Assembly: GCF_001279005.1 (NCBI RefSeq)
Contig: NZ_LGCN01000120.1
Coordinates: forward strand, 153,888-217,887
Direction: 5' to 3'
Origin: Streptomyces caelestis
GTDB taxonomy: Bacteria > Actinomycetota > Actinomycetes > Streptomycetales > Streptomycetaceae
DNA: 64,000 nt
Positions within the stretch are counted from its first letter, which is position 1, and each line of letters opens with the position of its first letter. A model generated the notes under the pieces. That model was not told the origin of the DNA, did no database searches, and saw nothing but the letters and a program-made list of their open reading frames with translations. The position numbers and the translations under genes were made by a program. This document shows, piece after piece, positions 45,371 to 54,623 of the stretch.

Positions 45371-45894
45371 GCACGACCGGTAGCCGGGTGTGGGTGGTCG
45401 GCCCCTCGGGCGCGGGCAAGAGCACCGTCGCCCGCGCCCTCGCCGAGGCCCGGGGTCTGCCCCACTACGAGCTGGACGCCATGTTCTGGGCGTCGGGCTG
45501 GCAGCGGCGTCCCGAGGACGAGTTCCTCGCCGACGTCGCCGCCCTGGACCGCACCGACGGCTGGATCGCCGACGGGCAGTACGGCGCGGCCCACCCGGTC
45601 CTCGAGGAACTCGCCGACACCGTCGTCTGGGTCGACCCGCCCCGCGGGACCACCACGGCCCGGCTGCTGCGTCGCACCGTACGACGGCTGCGCACGCGGG
45701 AGGAGCTGTGGAACGGCAACCGCGAACGCCCCGGCAGCGCCTTGCAGCTCGTGCTCTGGGCCCACCGGGAGTTCCCCGTGGTCCGGCGCACCAACACCGA
45801 ACTGTTCGCCCGCATGCAGGCCCGCTCCGTGCCCTGCCTGCGGTTGCGGACCCCGCACGACATCCGAGAACTACTCAGTAAGGAACGGGCATGA
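45367..45894 (+). CDS. Adenylate-kinase-like P-loop kinase (FlaR-type)
   Basis: The 175-residue protein starts at GTG overlapping the previous stop. Walker A is VVGPSGAGKSTVARALA (10-26). HYELDAMFWASGW follows, as in FlaR/topology-modulation-type kinases. TDGWIADGQYG and RRLRTREELWNGNRER form the likely substrate and lid region. Such proteins resemble nucleoside or adenylate kinases but often lack tested substrates. Here it could phosphorylate a nucleoside- or cyclitol-phosphate intermediate. Confidence 0.87.
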   Translation: MSTTGSRVWVVGPSGAGKSTVARALAEARGLPHYELDAMFWASGWQRRPEDEFLADVAALDRTDGWIADGQYGAAHPVLEELADTVVWVDPPRGTTTARLLRRTVRRLRTREELWNGNRERPGSALQLVLWAHREFPVVRRTNTELFARMQARSVPCLRLRTPHDIRELLSKERA

Positions 45895-47177
45895 CGCGAC
45901 TCGCGCTCCTCGGCGGAGAGCCCCTGCTGACCCCGGCCGAGCGGCCCAAGTGGCCGAACATCACCGAGGAGGACATCGGAGCGGTCACCGCGTTGCTGCG
46001 ACGCGGTGAGATCACCTACAACGGCAGCGAGGGCGAGGTCCAGGCCCTGGAGAACGGCTACCGGGAGCGCCTCGGCGCCGCCCACGCCCTCGCCGTCAAC
46101 TCGGGCACGTCCGCCCTGCACTCGGCCTTCTTCGGCCTGGATCTGCGTCCCGGCGACGAGGTCATCGCCCCGGCCTACACCTTCCTCGCCACCGCCATGC
46201 CGGTCTTCACCTGCAACGGCGTCCCCGTCCTCGCCGACGTGGATCCCGACACCGGAATCCTCGACCCCGACGGGCTCGCCGCCCACCTCACGCCGCGCAC
46301 GAAGGCCGTCGTGGTCACCCACCTGATGGGCTTCCCCGCCGACATGGAGCGCATCACCGCCTTCGCCCGCGAACACGGCCTCGCGGTCGTCGAGGACTGC
46401 TCCCAGGCGCACGGCGCGGAGTGCTCGGGCCGGCCGGTCGGCCGCCACGGTGACGTCGCCGCCTTCAGCCTCCAGGCCAAGAAGCAGGTCACGGCGGGCG
46501 AGGGGGGCGTTCTCGTCACCGACGACCGCAGGATCTACGAGCGCGCGGTGATGCTCGGTCACTGCATCGACCGCGGCGAGGAGGACGTCACCAGCGACGA
46601 GTACGGCGCCTACGGCCGGACCGGCTTCGGCCTCAACTACCGCATCCACCCGGTCGGCGCGGCCCTCGCCCGGGGCGCCCTCGCCCGGCTCGACACCGTG
46701 CTGACAGGACGCGAGCGGAACTACGGCCGGCTCGGCGCCCTCCTGGACGACATCCCCGGCATCACCCCGCCGGTGCGACAGCGGCACGTCGACCGCGTCG
46801 CCCACTACGTCAGCTACCAGCCCCTCTACGTCGCCGAGGAGCTCGGCGGCCTGCCCGTCGACGTCTTCACGGCCGCCGTCAGGGCCGAGGGCGTCCCGCT
46901 GACCCGGCCCACCTCGCCTCCGCTGCACCGCGAGGCCGCCTTCCGCAGCCCGTCCTGGCACCCCGGCACGTACCACCCCGGGGACAACACCTACCGCGTG
47001 TACCGGGGCGACGAGTTCCCGGGCGTCGACGCCTACATCGCCCGCGCGCTGCGGCTGCCCACGTACTCCGACGAGCGCCCCGACCTGATGGACGCCTGGG
47101 CCGAAGGCATCCGCAAGGTCGTCACCCACGCCGAGGAACTGCGCGACCGGCACGCCGCCGGCGCCCTCGCCGCGTAG
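45891..47177 (+). CDS. DegT/DnrJ/EryC1/StrS-family aminotransferase
   Basis: The 428-residue PLP enzyme starts with an ATGA overlap. The family fold is clear: SGTSALHSAFFGLDLRPGDE (71-90), APAYTFLATAMP, the cofactor-binding VVEDCSQAHGA (167-175) and the PLP lysine Lys198 in AAFSLQAKKQVTAGEGG. The C-terminal part (AEGVPLTRPTSPPLHREAAF) is typical. The StrS/StsC branch aminates keto-cyclitols such as scyllo-inosose or amino-sugar precursors. Coming directly after a cyclitol-phosphate synthase, it is the best candidate for installing the amine. Confidence 0.94.
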   Translation: MTRLALLGGEPLLTPAERPKWPNITEEDIGAVTALLRRGEITYNGSEGEVQALENGYRERLGAAHALAVNSGTSALHSAFFGLDLRPGDEVIAPAYTFLATAMPVFTCNGVPVLADVDPDTGILDPDGLAAHLTPRTKAVVVTHLMGFPADMERITAFAREHGLAVVEDCSQAHGAECSGRPVGRHGDVAAFSLQAKKQVTAGEGGVLVTDDRRIYERAVMLGHCIDRGEEDVTSDEYGAYGRTGFGLNYRIHPVGAALARGALARLDTVLTGRERNYGRLGALLDDIPGITPPVRQRHVDRVAHYVSYQPLYVAEELGGLPVDVFTAAVRAEGVPLTRPTSPPLHREAAFRSPSWHPGTYHPGDNTYRVYRGDEFPGVDAYIARALRLPTYSDERPDLMDAWAEGIRKVVTHAEELRDRHAAGALAA

Positions 47178-47275
47178 CGGCTCCCCCTCCCGGAGCCCGC
47201 GTCGGCCCGGTACGCCCCGTCGCGTACCGGGCCGGCACCGCACCACCGTTCCGCCCCGCCATGGAGGTCATCCCT

Positions 47276-48004
47276 TTGTCCGTCGATAACAGCTCCCGCT
47301 CCATGCTCGCGCGCGGTCTCGGCGTCCTCCGCGCCTTCCGGTCCGGCGAGCCGGAACTCCCGCTCTCCGAGATCGCCCGCCGGGCCGACATGCCCAAGGC
47401 GACGGCCCACCGCATCATCACCGAGCTCGTCAAGGAGGGCATGCTGGAGCGCGGGGAGAAGGGACTCAGACTCGGCATGGGCCTGTTCATGCTGGGGGCC
47501 CGGGTGCCCCGCCAGCTCATGCTCCGCGACATCGCCTTCCCGCACGCGGAACAACTGCACCGGCTCACCCACGGCAGCGCGTTCGTCTTCATCGCCGACC
47601 CCACCGGTGCGGACGCCGTCCTGGTGGACGCCGTACGGCGCGCCCACGAACCCGGCCGCGGACTGGGCACGGAGGAGACCCGGGCCTCCGACCGGGCCGC
47701 GACGAGGGTGTTCCGTGCCTTCGGCGCCGAGGACGACACCGTGGCCGGCCGGGGCGCGCGCGTCCGGGAGGTCGAGTCGGCCCGTGTGCGGCATCAGGGC
47801 TTCGCGGCCGTCCGCGGCGTGCCCGGCGTGGTCGGTGTCGCCGCCCCGGTGCTGACGGCATCCGGCGCGGTCGCCGGGGCACTGGCCGTCGCGGGGCCGC
47901 AGGCCGGGTTCCACGTGGGCCTGGCGGCCGCGCACCTCAAGGCCGCGTGCGCCGCCGTCTCCCGCGCCCTGCAGCGCAACCCCGAACTGCTGACCGCCTC
48001 CTGA
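47276..48004 (+). CDS. IclR-family regulator
   Basis: The start is probably the TTG (LSVDNSSRSM) eight bases after GGAGG, giving 242 residues. The ATG at 47261 adds five residues. The N-terminal winged helix-turn-helix (LGVLRAFRSGEPELPLSEIA, then MPKATAHRIITELVKEGML) and the IclR effector domain (LHRLTHGSAFVFIADPTGAD, then FAAVRGVPGVVGVAAPVLTA) are complete. It probably controls the cluster, answering to a small carbohydrate or acid. It follows operon 2 after about 100 bp and may be transcribed with it. Confidence 0.92.
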   Translation: MSVDNSSRSMLARGLGVLRAFRSGEPELPLSEIARRADMPKATAHRIITELVKEGMLERGEKGLRLGMGLFMLGARVPRQLMLRDIAFPHAEQLHRLTHGSAFVFIADPTGADAVLVDAVRRAHEPGRGLGTEETRASDRAATRVFRAFGAEDDTVAGRGARVREVESARVRHQGFAAVRGVPGVVGVAAPVLTASGAVAGALAVAGPQAGFHVGLAAAHLKAACAAVSRALQRNPELLTAS

Positions 48005-48033
48005 CGGCGTACGGCACCCGCCGTCCTTCCCGG

Positions 48034-48978
48034 CTACGGCTTCCCGGCCACGAACAGCGTGGGCAGCAGTCTGCCCGCGAGGTACTCCTCCCGGGCCGCG
48101 GTCAGGGTGTCCCGGATGAGGTCCGCCGAGGCTCCCCCGTAGATGTTCGCGACGCTCCCGCGGAAGATGCGCACCACCTTCAGCCGGTCGGCGAGCAGTG
48201 CCACGGCCCAGTCGGTCAGGTCCTTGCGCTCCACGTCGCCGAAACCGGCCCGGGCCAGCTGGTCCGTCCGGTCGGTCAGCGACGTGGTGAAGAAGACGCC
48301 GCGCGGATGGATCGCGCGGAACGCCTCCGAGGGCTCCTCGCCGTCCGGCGTGAGGCTCACCTCCTCGGTGAGCACCAGCAGCCCGCCGGGCCGCAGCAGC
48401 CGCGCCGCCTCGCGCAGTACGGCGCCCGGGTCGGGGAAGTGCGGCATCGAGCCCGTGACCAGCACCAGGTCGAGCGAGGCGGCGGGGAGGGGCACGGCAG
48501 TGGCCGAGGCGCACAGCTCCGTCATCGTGGTGCGGCCCTGTGCGCGGCTGATCCGGGCGCTGACCTCGCAGTGCTCGGCGACGAGGTCGACACCGTAGGA
48601 GCGCCGCACCTCGACGCCCGCGGCGGCGAGCCTGTCCACGGTGTAGCGCAGCGCGCCGCCGAAACCGCTGCCCAGCTCGCACAGGTCCACCGCACGGCCG
48701 GGGCCCAGGCGGGCGACGACGGCGCCGACCACGGCGTCGCAGCCCTGGGGGCCGAAGTGACCCATCTGGTCCAGGCCCAGGAGCCCGTCGGGTCCCTGCT
48801 CGCCGGTGAACTCCACGATGGCCCGCTCGGTGTTCTCCCAGTCGTGCAGCGCGGGGAACAGGTCGCGGTGGTAGCGGTACTGGACGCCGGTCTGGTCGGG
48901 CGCCCCCTGTGTCTCCCGCGTGCTCCGTGTCTCTCGTGCGTCCCGGGTTCCGGCCGGTGCGCCGGGTTCCGTGCTCAT
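48034..48978 (-). CDS. SAM-dependent class I methyltransferase
   Basis: The 314-residue enzyme has the SAM-binding motif I VDLCELGSGFGGALRY (97-112). The acidic motif follows in SYGVDLVAEHCE, then SLDLVLVTGSMPHFPDP with motif IV. This layout is that of sarcosine/glycine-like and antibiotic O-, N- or C-methyltransferases. It lies on the opposite strand to most of the cluster, 64 bp downstream of the aminotransferase gene, with which it forms a pair. Confidence 0.9.
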   Translation of the reverse strand: MSTEPGAPAGTRDARETRSTRETQGAPDQTGVQYRYHRDLFPALHDWENTERAIVEFTGEQGPDGLLGLDQMGHFGPQGCDAVVGAVVARLGPGRAVDLCELGSGFGGALRYTVDRLAAAGVEVRRSYGVDLVAEHCEVSARISRAQGRTTMTELCASATAVPLPAASLDLVLVTGSMPHFPDPGAVLREAARLLRPGGLLVLTEEVSLTPDGEEPSEAFRAIHPRGVFFTTSLTDRTDQLARAGFGDVERKDLTDWAVALLADRLKVVRIFRGSVANIYGGASADLIRDTLTAAREEYLAGRLLPTLFVAGKP

Positions 48979-49042
48979 CTCGTCCTCCTTGCGTTGCTGC
49001 CGGGGCCCGGCCCGGACGGTCGTGGAGCGGGGCGTCGGACGG

Positions 49043-50317
49043 TCAGGGCCGGGCCGCGGCGGCCGGCGTCCGGAACTCGTCGGGCACCGCCGAGTAGACG
49101 GCGTCCAGCAGGGCGAGCGCCTCCTCGGCGTCCTCGTCCGTGGCGACCAGCGGCGGCAGCAGCCGCAGCACCTCCGGCCGGCCCAGACAGGGCGAGACGA
49201 CCAGGCCCCGGCGGCCGAGCTCCATCAGGACCTCGCCGGCGGCGGCCCGCGTCGCGAACTCGACGCCCCACAGGAGGCCCTGTCCGCGCACCGCGGTGAC
49301 CAGACCGGCGTGACGCTCCGCCAGCCGGGTCAGGCCGGAGCCGAGGACCTCCGCCAGGCGTGCGCCGCGCGGGGCGAGTTCCTCCACCACCCGCAGCGCC
49401 GCCACACCGGCCGCGGCACCGAGCGGGTGCCCGGAGAACGTGGTCGTGTGCACGAAGGGGTCCGCGGCGAGCGGCGCGTACAGCTCCGGCGTCGCCACCA
49501 CGGCGGACACCGGCTGCACCCCGCCCCCCAGTGCCTTGCCGAGCAGTACGGCGTCCGGCTCGAGACCGAGGTCGGTGCCGACCAGGCGAGGGCCGCAGCG
49601 GCGCAGCCCGGTCTGCACCTCGTCGGCGATGACGAACGCGCCGTGGGCGCGGGCCGCGTCGGCCAGGGCCTTCAGGAACGCGGGGTCCAGGGGCCGTACG
49701 CCGCCCTCGCCCTGCACGGGCTCGAACAGGACGGCGGCGACCTCCTCGCCCTCGAAGGCGCCGGGCACCGCGGAGACGTCCGCGGGAATGTGGGTCACCC
49801 CGCCGAGGAGCGGCTCCAGGGACTCGCGGTAGCGGGCGTTCCAGGTCGCGGCCAGCGCGCCCATGGACTTGCCGTGGTAGGCGCCCTCGACCGCGATCAC
49901 CCGCCGGCGGCCGGTGGCCCGGCGGGCCAGTTTTAGCGCCGCCTCCACCGCGTCGCCGCCGTTCAGCCCCAGCCACACCTTCGTCAGGCGGCCCGGGTCG
50001 GCCCAGCCGGCCAGCGCCCCGGCGAGCGCCGCGGTGGCTCGGTTGCCCAGGACCCGGCTGGACACCGGCATCGCGTCCAGCTCGTCACGCACCGCCGCCA
50101 CCACGGCCGGGTGGCGCTGGCCCAGCAGCGTCACCGCGTAACTGCCGAAGTCGAGCGCGGTGCGGCCGTCGGAGAGGTGCATCCGCGCGCCCTCGCCCCG
50201 CGCCTCGACGGCGCCCGAGCCGTTCATGCCGTAGACGAGGGCCAGTTGCGGCGAGAGGTGCCGCCGGATGGCGGTGAGCGCCTCCCGGGCCGTCCTGTCA
50301 CCGGTGTTCGCGGTCAT
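49043..50317 (-). CDS. Class III (acetylornithine/GABA-type) aminotransferase
   Basis: The 424-residue PLP enzyme starts at the ATG encoding MTANTGDRTA. It shows LNGGDAVEAALKLARRATGR, VEGAYHGKSMGALAATW, the cofactor Asp232 in FVIADEVQTG and the Schiff-base Lys261 in LLGKALGGGVQ. TTTFSGHPLGAAAGVAAL closes the active site. Class III enzymes usually transfer an amine to or from an aldehyde or keto group at the end of a chain, and in aminoglycoside clusters they act on CH2-OH-derived aldehydes. It would give a second nitrogen besides that of the DegT enzyme. Confidence 0.93.
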   Translation of the reverse strand: MTANTGDRTAREALTAIRRHLSPQLALVYGMNGSGAVEARGEGARMHLSDGRTALDFGSYAVTLLGQRHPAVVAAVRDELDAMPVSSRVLGNRATAALAGALAGWADPGRLTKVWLGLNGGDAVEAALKLARRATGRRRVIAVEGAYHGKSMGALAATWNARYRESLEPLLGGVTHIPADVSAVPGAFEGEEVAAVLFEPVQGEGGVRPLDPAFLKALADAARAHGAFVIADEVQTGLRRCGPRLVGTDLGLEPDAVLLGKALGGGVQPVSAVVATPELYAPLAADPFVHTTTFSGHPLGAAAGVAALRVVEELAPRGARLAEVLGSGLTRLAERHAGLVTAVRGQGLLWGVEFATRAAAGEVLMELGRRGLVVSPCLGRPEVLRLLPPLVATDEDAEEALALLDAVYSAVPDEFRTPAAAARP

Positions 50318-50556
50318 GTGCGCAGCCGTCCTCTTCCGTGGTCCGGCGGATCGCGGACCGCACGACGCGGTGCCCCTCACGGGAGTGCCGCCGGTCGGCG
50401 GGGCGGACGGTCCGCAGCTGTCGGGACACGGTTCTAGCCCCCCGCGCGCGTCCCTGTGAAGCGGTGTTCCGGCTGCCGGAACACGCGTTGAACCCGGACG
50501 ACGCCCTTGACAGGGTGATCATCCTCGCCGTCCGTATCCGAAAGGTGCACCGACGC

Positions 50557-51597
50557 ATGGAGACCACTTCCCCGGGCGCTGCGGCGTTCCCCGAACCGGA
50601 TGTCCTGGAGAGGCGCCTCGCCGCCTTCCTCGACCTGCGGGGACTGAGCAAGGACGCCGTGCTCAAGGAGGCCGACCAGGGCATGGGGACGCCGGCCCTC
50701 GCGGTCGCCGCCGGGTCGGTGCTCGCGGGCTTCGGCAACGTGCGCAGCGACCTCGATCTCCTGGTGCTCGTCGAGAACGAGAATCTCAAGCGCTTCCCCA
50801 TCCAGTCCCACGAGCACGGCACGCTGATCGACATCGGCATCCGCCGGGCGAGCACCGTCCGGGCGAGTGCCGCCGCGCTGACCGCCGAGCCGTGGCCGCG
50901 CTTCGAGAGCGTCACCGAGGACGCCTGGAACCACCGGCGCCGTACCCTCAGCACCGTCTCCCGGCTCGCCCTCGGACTGCCCCTCGCGGTCGTCGAGCCC
51001 TGGGACGACTGGCACGCGGGGCTGCGCGGGCCGTGGCTCGCGGAAGTCCTGCGGGAGTGGTGGGTGGTCGAGGCGCACCGGCTCGCCCGGGCCGCCCGCT
51101 GGCTGCTCGACGCCAAGCCGCAGACGGCCGCGGTCCGCGCCCGCGAGGCGGTCGTCGCCGCGCTGAACGCCCGTGCGGCCGACGGCGGGGAACTGTACTT
51201 CGCCGCCAAGTGGGCGGGCGAGAAGCTGAAGGTGCTCGGCGACCACGAGAACCTGCGGCTGCTGCGCACCGTCCTGACGCCCGCCGATCCCCGCGAGCGG
51301 GTGCCGTTCTGCCTCGACGCCGTCGAACGCCTCGTCGGCCCCGCCGGGACGCTGCACACCGTGCTGCGCTGGGCCACCGGCGCCGGGGCCACGGAACTGG
51401 ACGACCGCACGGTCGTGGACCGCTGGCAGCTGCGGGCCCTGGAAGTACGGCGGCTCGGCCTGCCGGCCGCCGACAGCGACGGCGTCGTCTGGTCGGGGCC
51501 GGCCGGCGCCGCGCCCCCCGAGGATCTTCTTCCGCTCTTCACGCACAACATGGTGTGGCTCGGTGTCGCCCACCCGGCTCCGGAGGTTCCCGCGTGA
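50557..51597 (+). CDS. Nucleotidyltransferase-domain protein (Pol-beta-type)
   Basis: The 346-residue protein starts METTSPGAAA. The minimal nucleotidyltransferase signature is clear: GS at 53-54 in AAGSVLAGFGNVRSDLDLLV, with the metal-binding Asp65 and Asp67. The helical rest (WLAEVLREWWVVEAHRLARA) resembles the C-terminal domains of antibiotic nucleotidyltransferases and MNT/HEPN proteins. It might adenylylate a hydroxyl on the product or an intermediate, including for self-protection. It starts a plus-strand run and is coupled by GTGA to the next gene. Confidence 0.85.
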   Translation: METTSPGAAAFPEPDVLERRLAAFLDLRGLSKDAVLKEADQGMGTPALAVAAGSVLAGFGNVRSDLDLLVLVENENLKRFPIQSHEHGTLIDIGIRRASTVRASAAALTAEPWPRFESVTEDAWNHRRRTLSTVSRLALGLPLAVVEPWDDWHAGLRGPWLAEVLREWWVVEAHRLARAARWLLDAKPQTAAVRAREAVVAALNARAADGGELYFAAKWAGEKLKVLGDHENLRLLRTVLTPADPRERVPFCLDAVERLVGPAGTLHTVLRWATGAGATELDDRTVVDRWQLRALEVRRLGLPAADSDGVVWSGPAGAAPPEDLLPLFTHNMVWLGVAHPAPEVPA

Positions 51598-52154
51598 CGC
51601 ATTCCCCCACGACCGTGACCGGCGACACGGCCACCGGCCCCGCCGACGCGTCCGCCGACCTCCGGCGGCTGCTCACCTTCCGCGGCCACGGCGCCGCCCG
51701 TCTCCTCCTGGGCTGCCGGGCCCGCCTGGAGGACGTCGAGGGCGCCGTCGCCGCCGGACAGGACGAGGTCGCCGTCCTCATGGCGTACGACCTGATCCAG
51801 CTGTCGCTGTCGATCCGCGGGCTGCGCACCGAGGGCGAGCTGATGTACGGCCACGACGAGGCCGCCTTCGATCCCTTCGCCGGTCTTCCCGTCGAGGAGG
51901 CACAGGCCGGGACGGCGCTCGCCGCCGAGGGGCTGGACGCGGCCGGTGAGCGCGGCGAGGCGTGGCTCCAGCGGCTGCGCGACCACCTCGCGGAGACCGA
52001 GGCGCAGCTCGGGTACACCGAACCGCTGCCCGACGTCCGGTCCGGCAGCGGCATGATGAAGGGCTTCAAACTCGCCCGTACCTGGCAGCCTCTGATGGAC
52101 CGCGTCGGTCTGCCCCCGCTGCTGCCGGACGCCTGGACGCGCCGTGCCGACTGA
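51594..52154 (+). CDS. Helical protein coupled to the nucleotidyltransferase (HEPN-like?)
   Basis: The 186-residue product starts at GTG within the previous stop. It is almost fully helical (LLLGCRARLEDVEGAVAAGQ, then DEVAVLMAYDLIQLSLSIRG). The size and pairing with a nucleotidyltransferase are like HEPN domains. No R-x4-6-H active motif is seen. It could be an accessory subunit. Overlap with the ABC ATPase gene by 11 bases places it in the same transcript. The family is uncertain. Confidence 0.75.
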   Translation: MTHSPTTVTGDTATGPADASADLRRLLTFRGHGAARLLLGCRARLEDVEGAVAAGQDEVAVLMAYDLIQLSLSIRGLRTEGELMYGHDEAAFDPFAGLPVEEAQAGTALAAEGLDAAGERGEAWLQRLRDHLAETEAQLGYTEPLPDVRSGSGMMKGFKLARTWQPLMDRVGLPPLLPDAWTRRAD

Positions 52155-53145
52155 GTCGGGGCCGGTCCGTGCGCGGAGCCGGCCACCGGCCCTCTCCGTG
52201 CGCGGAGCCGGCAAGAGCTACGGCGGCACGACCGCCCTCGACCACGTCGACCTGGAGATCGCCGAGGGCACGATCGTGGGCCTGCTGGGACACAACGGCG
52301 CGGGCAAGACCACGCTGATGTCCCTGATCGCGGGCCTCGTGCGGCCGGACGCCGGGGAGATCGAGGTACTGGGGCACTCCGTGACGCGGCATCCGCGCCG
52401 GGCCCGCCGCGAACTCGGCCTGGCCCCGCAGGAGCTGGGCATCTACCCGCCCCTGACGGTACGTCAGAACCTGCAGTTCTTCGCCGAACTGGCCGGCCTG
52501 CGCGGCAAGGAGGCCCGGCGGCGCACCGAGGAGGTCGCCGAACCCCTCGCGCTCACCGGGCTGATGGACCGCCCCGCGTCCCGGCTCTCCGGCGGCCAGC
52601 AGCGCCGTGTGCACACCGCGATGGCACTGATCCACCGGCCGCGGCTGGTGCTCCTCGACGAACCCACCGCGGGTGTCGACGTGGAGACCCGGGCCCGCCT
52701 CGTCGCCCACGTACGGGAGCTGGCCGCGCAGGGCACCGCCGTCTGCTACTCCACGCACTACCTCCCCGAGATCGAGGACCTCGCCGCGGACGTGGCGGTC
52801 CTGCACGGAGGGCGCGTCATCGCCCGCGGCTCCGTCGACGACCTGGTCCGGCGGCACGGTGACAGCGCCGTGGAACTGGTCTTCTCCGGCGCGCCTCCCG
52901 AACTCGACCTGCCCTGGCCGGTGACCCGGCAGGGGGACACGCTCCTCGTCCGGGTGGAACAGCCCCACCTGGTCACGGCCCAGGTGCTGGCCGCCCTGGG
53001 CGACGCCGCCGCCCGGCTGTCCGCCCTGCGCGTCGTCCGGCCCAGCCTCGACAACGTCTTCCTGAGGCTCACCGGAGGGCAGCACGGCGGCAACGGGGAA
53101 GACCACGCGAACACGGACAGGATCGAGGCGGAGCAGCATGCGTGA
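52144..53145 (+). CDS. ABC exporter ATP-binding subunit
   Basis: The 333-residue protein starts at GTG. It has Walker A LGHNGAGKTTLMSLI (48-62), a Q-loop LAPQELGIYPPLTV, the signature RLSGGQQRRVHTAMALI, Walker B LVLLDEPTAGVD and the H-loop YSTHYLPEIEDLA. The C-terminal 80 residues are the DUF4162-like region of DrrA-type drug exporters. With the overlapping permease it should export the cluster product or a related drug. Confidence 0.95.
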   Translation: MPTESGPVRARSRPPALSVRGAGKSYGGTTALDHVDLEIAEGTIVGLLGHNGAGKTTLMSLIAGLVRPDAGEIEVLGHSVTRHPRRARRELGLAPQELGIYPPLTVRQNLQFFAELAGLRGKEARRRTEEVAEPLALTGLMDRPASRLSGGQQRRVHTAMALIHRPRLVLLDEPTAGVDVETRARLVAHVRELAAQGTAVCYSTHYLPEIEDLAADVAVLHGGRVIARGSVDDLVRRHGDSAVELVFSGAPPELDLPWPVTRQGDTLLVRVEQPHLVTAQVLAALGDAAARLSALRVVRPSLDNVFLRLTGGQHGGNGEDHANTDRIEAEQHA

Positions 53146-53923
53146 CGGGGCACTGACACGGATCACCGCCCTCGTCCGGCAGGACGTCCGGCTGCTGCTG
53201 CGCGACCCCGCGCCCCTGGTGGTCCGCACGGTCATGCCGCTGCTCATCATGGGCTTCATGCAGCCGCTGTTCCGCGCCGCCCTGCGGGCCGGCGGCGAGG
53301 CCGCCGACGCCAACGGCGCCGAACAGGGCGTCCCCGGCATGGCGGTGATGTTCCTCTTCTTCCTGGTGAACGTGGTCGGCTTCGCCATGTTCCGCGAACA
53401 CGGCTGGAACACCTGGGACCGGCTGCGCGCGAGCACCGCCCGCCCGGTCGAGCTGCTGGCCGCGCGCGTCGTCGTGCCGCTGGCCGCCGCGGTGCTCCAG
53501 CTCGCCGTCATCTTCGGGGCCGGGGGAGCGCTGTTCGACCTGCGGGTGACGGGCTCCCTCCTCGCCCTGGTGGTGGTGGCGCTGCCACTGGCGCTCTGCG
53601 TGGTCATGGTGGGCATGGCGCTGGTCGCGCTGTGCCGCACGATCTCCCAGCTCAGCGTCATCGCCAATATCCTGGCCCTGGTCTTCGCGGGACTCGGCGG
53701 CGCCCTGACCCCCCAGTCGGCGATGCCGGACTGGGCGGAGCCCTTCGCTCCCGCCGTGCCCAGCTACTGGGCGATGCGCGGCTTCAACGAGGTCGTCCTG
53801 CGCGGCGGCGGGGTCGCGGACGTCCTGCTGCCGGCGGGCGTCCTCTGCGCCTTCACGGCCGGCCTCACCGCCGTCACCCTCGTCTTCTTCCGGGCCGACC
53901 ACCGCAAACTCTCCTGGTCCTGA
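53138..53923 (+). CDS. ABC-2 type exporter permease
   Basis: The 261-residue membrane protein has six hydrophobic segments: PLVVRTVMPLLIMGFMQPLF, MAVMFLFFLVNVVGFAMF, and further ones up to VLLPAGVLCAFTAGLTAVTLV. The layout matches DrrB/ABC2_membrane permeases of antibiotic exporters. Its ATG overlaps the ATPase gene by eight bases. The two form a complete two-component exporter. Confidence 0.93.
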   Translation: MRDGALTRITALVRQDVRLLLRDPAPLVVRTVMPLLIMGFMQPLFRAALRAGGEAADANGAEQGVPGMAVMFLFFLVNVVGFAMFREHGWNTWDRLRASTARPVELLAARVVVPLAAAVLQLAVIFGAGGALFDLRVTGSLLALVVVALPLALCVVMVGMALVALCRTISQLSVIANILALVFAGLGGALTPQSAMPDWAEPFAPAVPSYWAMRGFNEVVLRGGGVADVLLPAGVLCAFTAGLTAVTLVFFRADHRKLSWS

Positions 53924-53967
53924 GCGGTACGCCGCCGGATCCGGGACGCCGTCAGAGAGGGACACCC

Positions 53968-54621
53968 ATGTCCGCGCTCGTCGTCTTCGACTGTTTCGAC
54001 ACCCTGGTCACGTCCCGGCCGCTGCCGGGCCCGGAACGGTTCACCGCCGTCCTCGCCGACGCGCTCGAGCTGGACACCGGGTCCGCCGGCGCCGTCGTGC
54101 ACACCGTGTACGGCACCCTGTACGAGGTCATGACGGACCCGGGCGCCTCGCAGCCCGCCACCCTCGACCTGATGGAGGGCGCGCTGCGCGCCCAGGGCGC
54201 CGTCCGGGAGCGGGCCGCGGTGGAGGGGGCCCTGTGGCGGGCGCTGGGCTGCGCCGACCCCGACGGATACGTCCTGTGCGCGCCGGTCGCGCAGGCCGCG
54301 CGCCGGGCGCACGAGGCGGGCCACACGCTCCGGCTCCTGTCCAACTGCTACCTGCCCGGCACCCTGATGTGGGATCTGCTGCGCCAGGCCGAGGCGCCCG
54401 ACATCTTCGACCGGGGACTGTTCACCGCCGACGGCGGCCCGAAGAAGCCCGACGCCCGCGCGTTCCGGCGGATCGGCGAGGGCGACTTCGAGCGCCGGGT
54501 GATGGTGGGCGACTCGCCCGAACTCGACCTCGTACCCGCCGCGGCCCTCGGCTGGGACACCGTCCGCGTGACGCCCGGTGCTCCCGTGCCGGACGCGTTC
54601 TTCACCCTGCTCGGGCTGTGA
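53968..54621 (+). CDS. HAD-superfamily phosphatase
   Basis: The 217-residue protein starts at ATG. Motif I VVFDCFDTLV (5-14) has the nucleophile Asp8. Motif II is LRLLSNCYLPG. Motif III Lys is in GPKKPDARAFRRI, and motif IV VMVGDSPELDLVPA gives the metal acids. HAD enzymes remove phosphate from small metabolites. Here it may dephosphorylate a cyclitol or sugar phosphate. A short hairpin (54624-54643) follows. Confidence 0.93.
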   Translation: MSALVVFDCFDTLVTSRPLPGPERFTAVLADALELDTGSAGAVVHTVYGTLYEVMTDPGASQPATLDLMEGALRAQGAVRERAAVEGALWRALGCADPDGYVLCAPVAQAARRAHEAGHTLRLLSNCYLPGTLMWDLLRQAEAPDIFDRGLFTADGGPKKPDARAFRRIGEGDFERRVMVGDSPELDLVPAAALGWDTVRVTPGAPVPDAFFTLLGL

Positions 54622-54623
54622 CG

